Shown: positions 1-11,880 of the stretch, one piece after another | Layout: every line of letters begins with the position of its first letter | Numbering within the stretch: the first letter of the stretch is position 1 | Source: Albula goreensis | Taxonomy: Eukaryota; Chordata; Actinopteri; Albuliformes; Albulidae | Reading direction: 5' to 3' | Assembly (NCBI GenBank): GCA_022829145.1 | Contig: CM040741.1 | Span: 43,880,534 to 43,944,533, forward strand | DNA length: 64,000 bases | Notes under the pieces: model-generated | The model's database searches: none | Told to the model about the DNA's origin: nothing | What the model saw: only the letters and a program-made list of their open reading frames with translations | Position numbers and translations under genes: made by a program

Positions 1-3000
1 AACAATAAAATACATTTGTAAATACCTACATCTATTTAAATGTTTTACATTTATAAAATTATTTTGATATTTACACAAAAAGTCTAGGTAAAAGGCAGAA
101 CACTAACCTCAAGGAAAAAATGTTAAAGGACTATTTCCGCCAAACATTGCATAGCATGGGGTGTGAAAAGGAAACATCTGATCTAGGATCAGTGATATAA
201 GTTAGTGACATAGTAGGTTACCTCACTGTCATTTTGGAGGAGGAGTTCTTTGGCTCTTTCTTTGAGAGTACATAGCTATCTTGTTCAGTCTAGAGAGTGC
301 ATAGCTAATTGCTTGTTTAGGGTCCTATGCAGGCTAAACATGAACAAGACTAGACATGCAGAGTTTGACATCATGACCTGCATCATCTTTGGCAACACCT
401 AATCATGTATTTTAAGACTTTGCAAGGTATGAAAGAAGGACACAAGTACAATCCTAATTCTTCAAGGGTGATTTGTTTTAATAAACAGAAAGACTCAAAT
501 ACTCAGATTGCAACTGTAAACAACCTTTCAGTTTAGCTTTAAAGTTAAATAGTTTGACTGAGAAACAAAGATCTTAACCGAGAAGCATTTCACCTGTTTC
601 AGGACCTCATACACTTTCCCAAATGCAATTTTCCCCAGGCAAGACCTACTGTACCAATGCACCGTGAGTTTGTCGATATGAGAAAAACCTGTCTAAAGCA
701 ATCCAGAAGTACAGCCATTATGCTGAAAAGCCCTACAGAAGCCTTGCAGCACAGTGATGTTCTACAGCCCTCTTGGGAAATGTAGTCACCAATTTTGCTT
801 ACTATTTCCAAAACCAAGTGTGTCTAAAATTTGATTCTGTGGTGAGGAGATGATAGTGTTAGTGATTTCTGACCAGCTCGTCCTTTCACTTCTCTAAATG
901 GCCATGAATAACTTAACCACCATTATAACAGCTAAGGGTGTGAATTTGACTCCGTCTTGAAAGATGTTTTCTTTTGCAGAACTGAGAAACATCACTCTCA
1001 AGATATGTTGGGACAGCAGTCACATGTCTGGGGTTTGACAGAGCTATAGGTGAACAAAATGGCCACATTTCATGCATCATTAGGCTGACACAGTCAAAAC
1101 AGGGGTTGGGAACCAGCAGTTTATGGTATTTTTATCATTGTAACTTAAAGTGGTTAGCATAGCTATCATTATGGGTAAGCGAAAGATGCATCATTTTTGT
1201 TTAAATACCATGCTTCTTGAAATAGAATAGTTTGTTACCATAACTAACAATATATTTAACCCTTCACTATTCAAGCATTTGCAGGAAGATATTATAGGAT
1301 GATTTATAGGAATATGGATACTATAGATTTGTAGAAAGAGGGTTGGTTTTGTGATTTGAATTTGCAAGTAGGTTAACGAACAGGATTCATTAACATCCTT
1401 TGCACACTACTCTGGAAAAATAATAAAAAATATGCCATAAACTTAGAATGCTGACTACTGCCAATGTAAAACCATAAAATAACACAAAATATTAGAATTT
1501 CATGAACCTCAGGGTACAACTGTTTAAAGAATTGTTCAGCTTTATTTTTCCTGGACATGCATAATACCCTTACAAAAAGAAGAGTTAGATGAAACGCATC
1601 TAATGTGAGAAGCTCCAAGCCTTTATGTAAGTTTATTTCCATAAACATACATACACATGAAACTACCAGTGCGTTACAGTTTTCAAAGTCCTTAAATGTG
1701 TCACTCAATGCTGGTATTACACAATTCCTTCCCCAAAAAATTCTGTAAAGTGTCAGAATCTGACTTTTTGTTGAATTCATTAGTTGGCCAATCATGTGAC
1801 AGACCCAACTTTTTTCTATTCCGTGGTTGTAAAAGTTGTCAATCAATTCATATTCCCTTTAATGTTTAACCATCTATAAAAGGTCAATAAAACTTTGTGC
1901 CATAAACAATTGGTAAGGCTAAAAGTTATGGGCTATGTGATGGCTGAGTCTGAACTTTTCCTAAATGACATCTACAATTCTGTCTTGAAAAATGATAACT
2001 CAATATATAAGCTCTAATAGGGAGAAAATATATGATCAAATCCTGAGACGATTTGCTTGCTCGGATCTGAGGTTTCAACTCCATGATGATACTTGATATA
2101 AATTATGAGGCATGAGGAAGCATTTCCATTTAATTATAAGTATGAACATAGTCTGTGAATGGAATCTGTCTCAGGGCATCAATTATGTCATGACACCAAC
2201 AGTTTTACTTATATCAGCCTTCTCTTGTGTTTAATTACTGCTTTTTAATCTCACTGTGCCTGAATAGCAGACTGACTAACAGTTAGCGGAATTGCTCAAG
2301 GATGTGTACATCTCTATGGATGGGTAGCCTTGGAAGTAAACAGCAGCCAAGGGATCAATTATTAGGCTAAGACCCCTTTCCCCTGCTCAACACGAAAGCC
2401 TGCTACAATGAAACATGCCTCAACCATTGCTGTTGCTGTTGTTGTTCTTGCTAAACATGACTTTCCTTTGTTTTGGTGAATTTAAGCTGAAGGAAAACAA
2501 CATAATCTGTCACAGCTTTGCTGTCAGCATTCTTGTATTTTTTCTGTCATGTCATTCAAGCCTCTGTGGATAGACTTTTTTCCCGGGGACACAACTGAAA
2601 TGAATTTTCATGTCTTGTTTACTGCTCTGTTGCTGAGGTGAGCATTTTATTGCAGACTCTTAACTCACAAACACTTAAATGTGATGTGATTGCGAAGTGT
2701 TTTCTTAATGAGTTTACCTGAAATCTGCACGTTCTTGTGCATTCCACAGTGATACTGTCCTGATGAAATATGTCCATTTTACTGTCAGTCAAAAGCATTT
2801 GCATGGAAAACATGGATCTGGTTTCATCTTTGTTGATGTTTCAAAATAAAGAGTACTGCCTGTAAACCAAACAATGTGCCAGACGGTGTAATAAGAAAGG
2901 TGAATTGAAAGGGCAGATTTTGACGAGGTTGAAATTCATCCATCATTGGCCGGAGAATGTGACTATTCCGTCTCCTCCAGGGCTGTGACAATCTGGACGT

Positions 3001-6000
3001 CCACAGCTGTGACGCAGTGGGCGTCCCACGCACACCGTCTCACGGCCAGTCCTGGAGAATCCATTACAATTAATTAGGGTTCATTCGCTCAGCGTCTCTC
3101 CGCGGTTGGCTCAGGTCTGACAACAGAGGAGAGGGTATCCATATGGGCACTTGTCTAATGATCTCCAGCTTTGAGTAATTAGGTAAATATTTACATATCC
3201 CCCACGCCTTCCAAGCAGTTGACCTTTGTTGATTAGTTTTGCTGGTTTTTTTTATTGTGTCAAACTTGGTGCAGAATCAAAAGGAAAACAGCTCGCATTT
3301 TAAATGTGAATTTATTTCAGCCAAAAAAACACCTGTTGAGAAATAATTGATACACACAATTCAATCTTGTTTTCACATTCAATTAGCATGAAATCTGGAT
3401 ATTTATCTTTTTGATGAAGTGGTAATGATTACAACAATTAGGCTGTGAAATACCTGAAGTCCCTATGCCTGAAAACACCTAAAACACATGGTCCTATGTT
3501 TGTGGTAACACATGAACATAACACTAACAATAGAAAATGGTGCATACTGATCTTCATGTTTCATTTGGGTTGTGTGATGTCATGGAGGCAGGACAATGCC
3601 TGTTAACTAACTGAACATGTCTAATATTGATGTCATTCAGGGCTTCTGGAGCAATACCCCATTGCCCTCGATTTTGTACCAAAGAACTCTCTCTATTAGG
3701 ACACTTGGTCGATAACTTGAAACATCCATGAATGAGTGGTCATTGTTAGCACCTTGCGTCCTTCAGTCTAACCCAAGTACTCCTCTTCCATATTGTGTGG
3801 AAACTGACCCTGGGTCAACAGTTGGACGAGAGAAATGGGTCTCTCTGAGTGGGCTGTTCAGAGCTCTAAGAAAGGGGTTTTTGCATGAATGATCTTCTGC
3901 TTCAGTTTTATATAGACAAAAGAGAATGTAAAGTCATACTGTCACCCACCATTAACCCAACAGTGCAGCAGTTTCCAGCAGTTTGCCATTGCTTTGGCAG
4001 GGTTTGTCCCAAATGATTTTGTTAATACCTGCACTCTTCTCCTTCAAATGGGACCAAGGCAATTCAATTTTAATGTAAATGGATATGAAATATTTTATTT
4101 ATATGGCCATTGTTAACAACTTGCTGTAATTTCTCGGTGGTTTCTTTTCCTGTTATTATTTTAAATGACTTAAAAATTGAAATCAATTTACCTTTATGGT
4201 ATCATTTATATTATTTTGCTTGTTTTATTAATGTAGTTCCCATTTGGTGTGATTGTGTTTCCATAATTCTAGCATTTATTTGTATGGACAATTTGCAATT
4301 ATTTTTCTATGCCACACTCAACAAGCACCTGGGGCAATATAATGCTCTGTCTCAAATATGTAGCGCAGACATATAGTAAGCCATATAATTAATACCACCT
4401 ACGCACTTAATTCAAGGTGACACAAAGTCTAATAATAATATCTGCAAAAAAATCAAACTCGTAATCCACCTATGTGGACATCAGCATTAACAATCTTGGA
4501 TGGTTCACTGCACTATAGTTTCCCACAGTTTTCTGTTTCTGTTAAAATAAAACCGGTCTTTTACAATACACTTTCATCATTTAATTTGTTGTCGGATCTT
4601 AATATTCCAAATGAATTGGTGACTTTTTACCTCAGTATGTTGATGCATATAACTAAGGTATCAGAGTGCAGCCATGTGACAGATGTATTACAAATAGGTA
4701 TATATACAGCATGACCATAATGTTTAATGATGTAAAAACACACTAAAAAACTCCAGGTGCTTCATGGGATAGTCAGTCTATTTACAATATATTATGCCAA
4801 GTCCTCTACACTGATATACTTATGTTCTAAACATGATAAAATATGACTTATATGATTAAAGATTACCATATTGTTAGTGAGAGGATGAGGCAGGTTTATG
4901 AAAATAGCACTTTCTCACTATTATCTTGTGGAAACCCAGGGAAATGCTTAAGAAAGTGTTTTCTTTACATTCAGAGCAGACTGAGGATTGAATTCATGGC
5001 GATGCTGAGTTTGGCCTCAATTTCGCTCCCTTTTTGTAAGCAACAAACTCCCTGATGGCAGCAGGGTCTGATTCTGGATCATTGGGGTCCCTGGAGTTTC
5101 AGGTGTGGCTCTGGGTGCAGAATCAATCACTGAGCTGAGAACAGGCGGTTGCACAGTGGAGCGGGAGGAGAATATCTCTCTCAGGGAATGGAGTTCCAGG
5201 TTTAGTCATGGACCACGGCCACTGAGGACAGGTGGGGGTTCTTTGCCTCCCATGATGAAGGCCTTATGAGGGTACATGATGGATTCACTGCACTAGACAA
5301 CTTGAGAGTTCAACACTGTGGTGTTTAGGACTCCAGTTTGATGGGGCTCCTGAACAAATCTTATTTAATGGGAGCGTGAGAAAAAGATTCAGCAGGCCTC
5401 CTCTGAGCATCAGTGTTGAGAGAAATTCTAGAGTAATGTTTGTAATAAGATCTGCATTAAGCCCTTTGAGGAGATGAGGAAATTAGGGCTTTAAGACAAC
5501 ATCAGCATATGCAGCCGGGAGTGGAAACTAGGAGGATGAACTTTCTCTGATTGACTACATGTTTCATTCCTCCACCACAAAACTGACTGGCTTTATTTTT
5601 ATGTCTAATCATGAAAACATTAGAGGTTAGAACTTCTTTGAGAGTAATAAGTCATCCTTGAAAAGATTCCTTAGCTGCTCTCTTCTAAACTGCCCTTTCA
5701 CTTCATTTGCCACTTACCCAATGACTCCATTACCTCCTGAAATGTGAGATACCAGCTGAAATAGCGCAGATATAGGTAAAATACAGAAGCTGTATTGGTG
5801 CAGATGTTTTAGATTATATTTTCTTAGCCAGATACTGTTCCATGATTCGATTAACATTCTGAAAACAAACCCCAATGAAGAGTTCAGTGATAGTAAAGAC
5901 AAAATGTTTGGGCAAGTTGATAAAACTCAATATAATGAAGCGTTAAAACTTCAAATGGGCACTAGAAGGCAATGATGCATATTGGCTTAATTGAGGTCTC

Positions 6001-9000
6001 TCAGAACAGATGCTCACTGACCCTTGATGTGTCCCCTCCATTCACACTCATTGCAATTCCTCCTTGTCAGTGTTAATTACCCCCTTAGATGCTCAAAACC
6101 TGAAAGAGAGGTTGTGGGGAAAATGTACATCTTCATTGCAAGGGATTGCACAGGACAAGAATATCTTGTAAAATAGAAAGTATTGAACTGTCATTGCTGG
6201 CATTTTTAATCTAAATCTATAAAATTTATGCCACTGTCTCTCCATTTCTATTTTATTGATGTAGAGTTTGAATGTGAATATATGTGTTTGACAAGATACT
6301 TGACTGCCTGTACTTTTCCTTAATAAGCACTACCATTATAAATCCTGACAAAGCTGTCAGCACAAAATAAAGAAAGGAAACTAACTTCCTATTGTCATGG
6401 GAGCAGGGCCATTGGGACACATGCACTATTTATTTCAAGAAATATTTTTTCTGAATTCAGTTCACTAAAGTATTTTATTGAAATTAATGATAATATAGTT
6501 ATGTTTTGTGACTGATAAGAGCTCAGGCTGATGCATTTTTAATTTTTAATGAATAATGCAAATGTCTATGATCCATGATCTCATTCTCTTAGAAGATTTC
6601 GTTATTAACAAAAAAACTATTGCTATACTTTCATTTTACTGTAGCCTACTCAGCATGGGAAGTTTAGTTGACAAAGACCTACTGGCCAGCATTTGTCCTT
6701 TAAAAGCATTGCGCTGAAGGACTTTCTGCCGTAATTCAGAGACTGATGAGCTGTTCGTGATCTGTATTCACTAACTGTACAGAAAGCCTATTTCTCAGAC
6801 ACATTTATGTTTAACCTATTAAAAATGCATTACGTCATTAACCTTGAGAAACAGATTTAAGGCTGTTTGCCTGAAATTCAAGTTGTAGATACTGCACAGG
6901 TTGCTGCACATGTTCGACAAGCAAACCTCCATTAAGGAGGCTTCATCATGAAAGTTCGGTGTGGGTTGCAAGGAGCCCTCTAAACAGGAAAAGTCCTTGC
7001 TGTTTGTAGAATTTACGGTCAGCGCAGACAATGCCGAAGATTTGGTCACTTGGGATTCTGGATAATGTATCATAAATCTAAAGGTCCTGGCAGAAAGGCT
7101 TGAAGGATTATGCTGTCTGCCTGGACTCGTTCCGGCTTGCAGTGTGAAAATATACGGGCTTGGCAGCATTCTCCACATTATCTCTAACCAATATGGCATT
7201 AAGTGTGATGTTTACACAGACCGCGTACATCGTGTAGAAGATAAGTCAGAAGGGATAGCAGATCTTCACTGTAAACAGGGGAACAGTTATGAGTGTGAAC
7301 TGGTGTCTTTTCAGTTGTAGTTTATTTCTCTCTCCATATGAATGTTGTTGATTTCATGAGTAGTGGTAACTAGAGGTTTGATAGACTTGCTGGTTTATCT
7401 GAGATCTATGGTATCTAGTTAATTGTAATAATTAAGGTATGCTGCCAGTGTTGCAGGGATATTGGATGTGCTGCCACATTTCAAACCTCATTTTCATGCT
7501 ATCCTGAACCCAATTTTTTGTAATAGATATTCAAGTAATGTTCTTCATTTTGGAATCAGTACTGGGTTCAAGTTTGCCTTATAGCCAATAGCCAAGGGAC
7601 TGTTAGTTCAGACTCAAAATGGTCAGGCTGTTGGTATGTGGAATCACAAAACAGGAAAGAGCAGGCTGGGGAGGTAGAGATGGTGAGGTGAGATGTCAGA
7701 AACAGCTGATTAGGAAGTTAGAATAGCTCTGGGATTTTCCTACTGCAGAAAAACACGGTCTAGCTGGTTAAAGTAAGTAAATGTAGATCATGAAAACTCG
7801 TCTCTCAGGAAACTCAAATAAGCAGTATGTCCACCAGCTACTGTACATAAAAGGACTATACTATAACACTACAGTTATTGGTTAGATTAAATCAATGCTA
7901 TTTTGTCCTTGGTTGGATTATAAAAGTCAGAAAGCTCTTGTTGGGCACATTTAATTTGCATTCATAAGTAATATTCAGCTGAATTAAGATGCGTACATAG
8001 CTGCCACCCCATTACCTCTGTTTTCATAACATCTAAAATGATTCATCTTGCTGGAGTTGAACTGAACGGAAGCAATCAGCAATCACAGTATCAGTGATCA
8101 TTGTCAGCCTCCATTGCACAATGCTTTGAAACTAGATCAAACTGAAATCAAAGCACTTCATTTTCCTGAGTAACTAAATACACCGTTGACATAATGATTG
8201 AATGAAACAAAATACACTGGTTATCAGGCTTTAGCCATTTTGCACATCAACCACTGTTTGAAACTATGAACCTGTCCTAAAATTACATTAGATTCATTAG
8301 GTGCCAAGTCAAACCGCAAAGGGGTCTCAAAGTGCTTTTTAACAAAGGCAAATAAAAAGGCAATGCAAACATAAACGATTCAAATAAGAGTAACCCACAT
8401 AATGTAAAAAATACAGTGAAGGAACAGAAATAAAGACTAAAGGAAAAGCAATAAAGACAGGTATGATAAACTATGTATTATATAAACTGAGTAACAAATT
8501 ATTAAATTTACATATAAAAGATGACTGTTTTGTCTGGTAATCTTAACCCAGTGTTCTCTGGCATGACTTCACCATGTGTTTTGTTGAATTAAGGTTTAGT
8601 AACACTACAGTGTTCTCAACCATTTCAACAATTTAAAGCCATTGAGTAATAATAAAACCAAATATAAAAAAAAAACCAAATGCATAAATTGAGAAACACA
8701 ATAGCTTAAAATAGAGGTGTTACAGCAACTTGCAGTTAAAAACTGATCCTTGTCTTAATAAGACAGAGCATCACCTGATGCTATACGACGACTAACTGCA
8801 ACTTTCTTCTGCGTTTGTTCATCAAGGGTAGACCATGGGAAACACAGTAGCAATTACACAGCCACCCACAAACCTGAAGCAAACAAATAAAGTGCTTTCC
8901 ATTGCTGTTTCTTGTTTGTGCAGCTGTGGTAGCAGAAGTGTGAATAAGGCAGCGCAGTTGCTGAATTCCCACCCAACTAGCTGTCCTGTAACCAGTGTCT

Positions 9001-9300
9001 ACTTTATCAAGTAATGGAATAGACGCTAATCCGTATTCGTACTGTGCATGAATAACGCTTGTTTATGAAATAATGATACAGAGCATTATGTGATTGCTAA
9101 ATAAGCAATATCCCAGTCTGTGGAATAATGCCCTTATTTTCTGAAACTAGCTCCCCATGGTGTCTGACGGAGGCGTAATGTGGGTGAGTGGAAGGAAAGA
9201 CGACTTGCCAAGAGACTTGGCGAAGTGGTCACAGAGTGACAGTGGCTTCCTCCTTAAGCTTCTGGGAAAAAATTTTCCCACAGGGAAAGCTATGCCACTT
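1..9300. other. Upstream intergenic DNA, no recognised gene
   Basis: No exon with a recognisable product was found on either strand. The open frames here, up to 157 codons on the minus strand at 1,373-1,846, have low-complexity or unfamiliar translations and no splice or promoter context. The sequence is mostly AT-rich and unique in appearance. A small CTG/TTG run lies near 2,430-2,455. A GC-richer block around 2,980-3,215 stands out and is discussed as a possible regulatory element. Distal enhancers of the downstream gene may be here, but that is inference. Confidence 0.6.
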
Positions 9301-9307
9301 GGGGAGA

Positions 9308-9640
9308 GAGAGAGAGGAGAGGGAGAGGGAGAAAAAGGAAGAGAGAGAACCAGAGAGAGAGAGAGAACCTAAGTGAACGAGAGAGAGAAAAGGATACCCT
9401 GAAAGAGTGAGCCTTTGTGTGACAGATTGAGAGTGAAAAATGAGGGAAAAGACAGAGAAAGAACCCCTAAGTGAGAGAGAGAGAGAGAGAGAGAGCAACA
9501 GAAAGAAAGAAAGAAAGAATGAAAGAAAGATAGCTCTCAGTGAGTGGCTCTGAGAGAGAGATAAACAGAAGGACCAGAGAGAAAGAGATAGAGAGAGAGA
9601 AAAAAAAAGAGAGAGAGAGAGGAAGAGAGAGAGCCCCTGA
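9308..9640. repeat. (GA)n-rich simple repeat tract
   Basis: About 330 bp of almost uninterrupted purines on the + strand. It is made of GA runs (for example 9,474-9,495), AAAG runs (about 9,502-9,530) and degenerate GAGA stretches. The opposite strand reads as CT repeats and gives spurious Ser/Leu-rich frames. The tract directly precedes the GC-rich promoter-like block of arhgap24. Homopurine tracts of this kind can form triplex (H-DNA) structures and are length-polymorphic. Confidence 0.95.
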
Positions 9641-9649
9641 CGGAACACT

Positions 9650-10100
9650 CAGGGCTGGCAGCGTGTGTATGGAAGCAGGGGGCGGGGGGTGGGGTGGACT
9701 GGGGTTCGGGGAGGGGTGGGGGGCTGGCGGTTGCCTGGGTGGAACCTGAAACCTGAGGCAGCGGAGTGCGCAGGGGCCGAGTTCAGTCAGTCAGAGAGCT
9801 GCGCTCCAGACTTCCTCAAACATGCTCACACAAACACCCTGTCCCTCCTCCCCTGCACACAGCCCGCCCGGTGCCTAACTTCCCAGGACTCCGCTGGCTG
9901 GCTGCGCGCGGCACGCGGGCTGCCTCTGAAGCTGCTGCTCCGGGAACCCCATGTGGCTGCGCTGCGCAGACTGTGGCAGCCATCCCCCAGAGACCCCCGG
10001 CACGCAGATGGTCTGACCAGTCAAGGGAAAAGTTTATGACAGCTCGCCTCTTGGCTCCAGACCCCCAGACCACTGTCCCCCTCCGCAGCAGCTGAGCTGC
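9650..10100 (+). promoter_or_regulatory. arhgap24: Putative CpG-rich promoter of arhgap24
   Basis: This block is clearly richer in GC and CpG than its surroundings, with CpG-dense stretches such as 9,904-9,920. It begins with a G-rich stretch (about 9,677-9,725) containing a GC-box-like GGGGGCGGGGGG and enough G-runs for a G-quadruplex. No convincing TATA box is seen, which fits a CpG-type promoter. It lies about 12.6 kb upstream of the first coding exon and just before a good splice donor at 10,243. The assignment rests on composition and position; the transcription start is not determined. Confidence 0.55.
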
Positions 10101-10242
10101 TATATGGAGGTGACAAAAGCAGCGTCTCTGCCCATGCGAAGCCTCTCTCTCCTGGATTGTTTCTCCTTCTCTGAGTAAAGAGTCAGTGGATTGTTTGTCT
10201 TTTTCTCCATTTTTTTATGCTTCACTTCTTCTGGACTATCAG
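9760..10242 (+). other. arhgap24: Probable non-coding exon 1 (5' UTR) of arhgap24
   Basis: The 3' border is set by the donor CAG|GTCAGT at 10,242/10,243, a close match to the vertebrate consensus. The 5' border is only a guess, because no start site can be read directly. Joined to the acceptor at 22,669/22,670, the frame of the main start codon is open backwards only to a TAA at 10,176-10,178, with no ATG in between. This supports translation starting in exon 2 and makes this exon untranslated leader. Other first exons cannot be excluded, since mammalian ARHGAP24 is known to use alternative promoters. Confidence 0.5.
10104..10178 (+). CDS. Upstream ORF in the arhgap24 leader (24 codons)
   Basis: An ATG at 10,104 opens a 24-codon frame beginning MEVTKAASLPMR and ending at the TAA at 10,176-10,178. 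Its start context is moderate (T at -3, G at +4). If exon 1 is spliced to exon 2 as proposed, it ends 84 nt before the main start and is in the same frame, separated only by its stop codon. Short upstream ORFs commonly lower translation of the main frame. Whether this one is translated or conserved is unknown, and it matters only if transcription starts upstream of it. Confidence 0.3.
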   Translation: MEVTKAASLPMRSLSLLDCFSFSE

Positions 10243-10262
10243 GTCAGTTTCAAGGGTACGCT

Positions 10263-10411
10263 CAAGGATGTGTTTGTGTGTGTGGTTGTTTATGTGTGTG
10301 TGTACATGTACATGTGTGCGCATGGGTGTTTGTTTATGAGTGTGTATTTGTGTGTGGGTGGGTGTGTGTGTCCGCTTGTGTGCATTTACTGAATGCATGT
10401 GTCTGTGTGTG
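10263..10411. repeat. Degenerate (GT)n-rich stretch at start of intron 1
   Basis: TGTG-rich sequence with many interruptions starts about 20 bp after the exon 1 donor. It produces valine/cysteine-rich spurious frames. Alternating purine-pyrimidine sequence of this type can adopt Z-DNA. Its irregularity suggests an old, decaying microsatellite. Confidence 0.85.
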
Positions 10412-11854
10412 TTGCTGTAGTATTACCGTTTTCATGGACAGGTTACCTCCTCATGCTCCTCCTCAGAGCTGAACATTATTAGCTGTTTCTAAACCTGAAC
10501 GGAGCTGGGGATCTCCAGCAGTCTCATTACTGTGTCTCTGCTGAAACGCATCTGTATGCTATCTTTACTATCAGCAGGAGGGAAGCTAACTTTACGCAGG
10601 ATCGTTGATGTGTCAGCTGGCATTCTGTTTCCATTAATCAGTTTACTCATGAGCTGTGATTAATTCAGTCATCGCATGGATCATCTCTTTTCCATACTCA
10701 GTTCAAAACCTATCACAAAAACACATGTGCTCATTGTTAGATTCAGTTCTCTGGTTTTGGTTTTCATGTATAATTCAGAAACTCAAATAGGATGATTAAC
10801 TGAAGATCTGATATGGCCAGACTTTCAACAGCTATCATTCTTAATCTGATGATCTACCAGTATGTGAATGCTTACAGCAGATAAGCAACTATCTGTGCTA
10901 AACTTTCTACTAGCTTATCATTCTATTGTACCATCATCAACTACATTTTAGTGTGTTTTTTGTGTGTTTCAACTGTATGCAATGGTAACATGATTTTCAG
11001 TTATCATTAGTTGCATTAGTTGCTCAAATTTCATTCATAAATGGAACAATTGTTCATTTGAACATATTTCTTCTTACTCATTCATTTGTGGTGGCACAGT
11101 GCATTTTAGTGCAATGAACAAGGGGAATCAGTTGTTATAGGAATTTCTGCAAGCAAAACAAAACTTTCAACTTTGAAATGTTCTGAAAAGCATTTCAAAC
11201 TACAGTGAATCACACTTAGTGTTTGAGCTGGGAACTAGAAATAAAAAATTACAGTAAAAAGGACATTTGTAGTTCCCACCTCAAAATGAGAGAGGAGTGG
11301 AAACGTGCCCCACCAAATGACAATTCTCAAGGACACAGGCATTCTCAGCAGAATAGTGCTGATATATGAATCAGCAGTCTCAGTGTGTTTTTCAGTCATG
11401 TACTGTTAAAAAAACCCTGCACCCTCTCTTACAATTACTCGCACCGGTGAATGGATCATCATTAGAGAGTGCAGCCGGCATCCCTGATTGAATTAAAATA
11501 GTTTCTGGATTACTTTATGTTCGGTATCAAATGACCTCGAGCCGGGTTCGCAGAATGTGCCTTCCCCTGAGGTTTATTATCATTCCCAGTGCGGAGATGC
11601 TGGGAACGAATGCGTCCTGAATCAGGAATGTCTGCAGCGCCTGAAGGATCACATTGCTGTCAGCTGCCAGGACCCTGATGGATCTGTAATATCCGTTTAT
11701 CTGGGGGGGGACCCCTGTAGACGTTGCCGCCACCCCACCGATAAGAGGGGTTGCAAAAAATAAAAAAGGCAAAAACCACTGTGTGACTCTTAGGGGAGCT
11801 GAGGAGACATGTTGCACTGAGACTGAGATTGTATGAGATAACAGAGTGGATGAT

Positions 11855-11880
11855 CACACAGACACACACACACACACACA
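11855..11880. repeat. (CA)n microsatellite
   Basis: A short CA dinucleotide run with one GA interruption, inside intron 1. Confidence 0.9.

Noticed and set aside
1373-1846. 157-codon minus-strand open frame, the longest in the window
   Set aside because: The translation matches no family I recognise. The region is AT-rich, with no splice or promoter context and no upstream or downstream partner exons. A frame this long can occur by chance in 64 kb.
9229-9648. 139-codon Ser/Leu-rich minus-strand frame
   Set aside because: It is simply the translation of the CT strand of the GA repeat.
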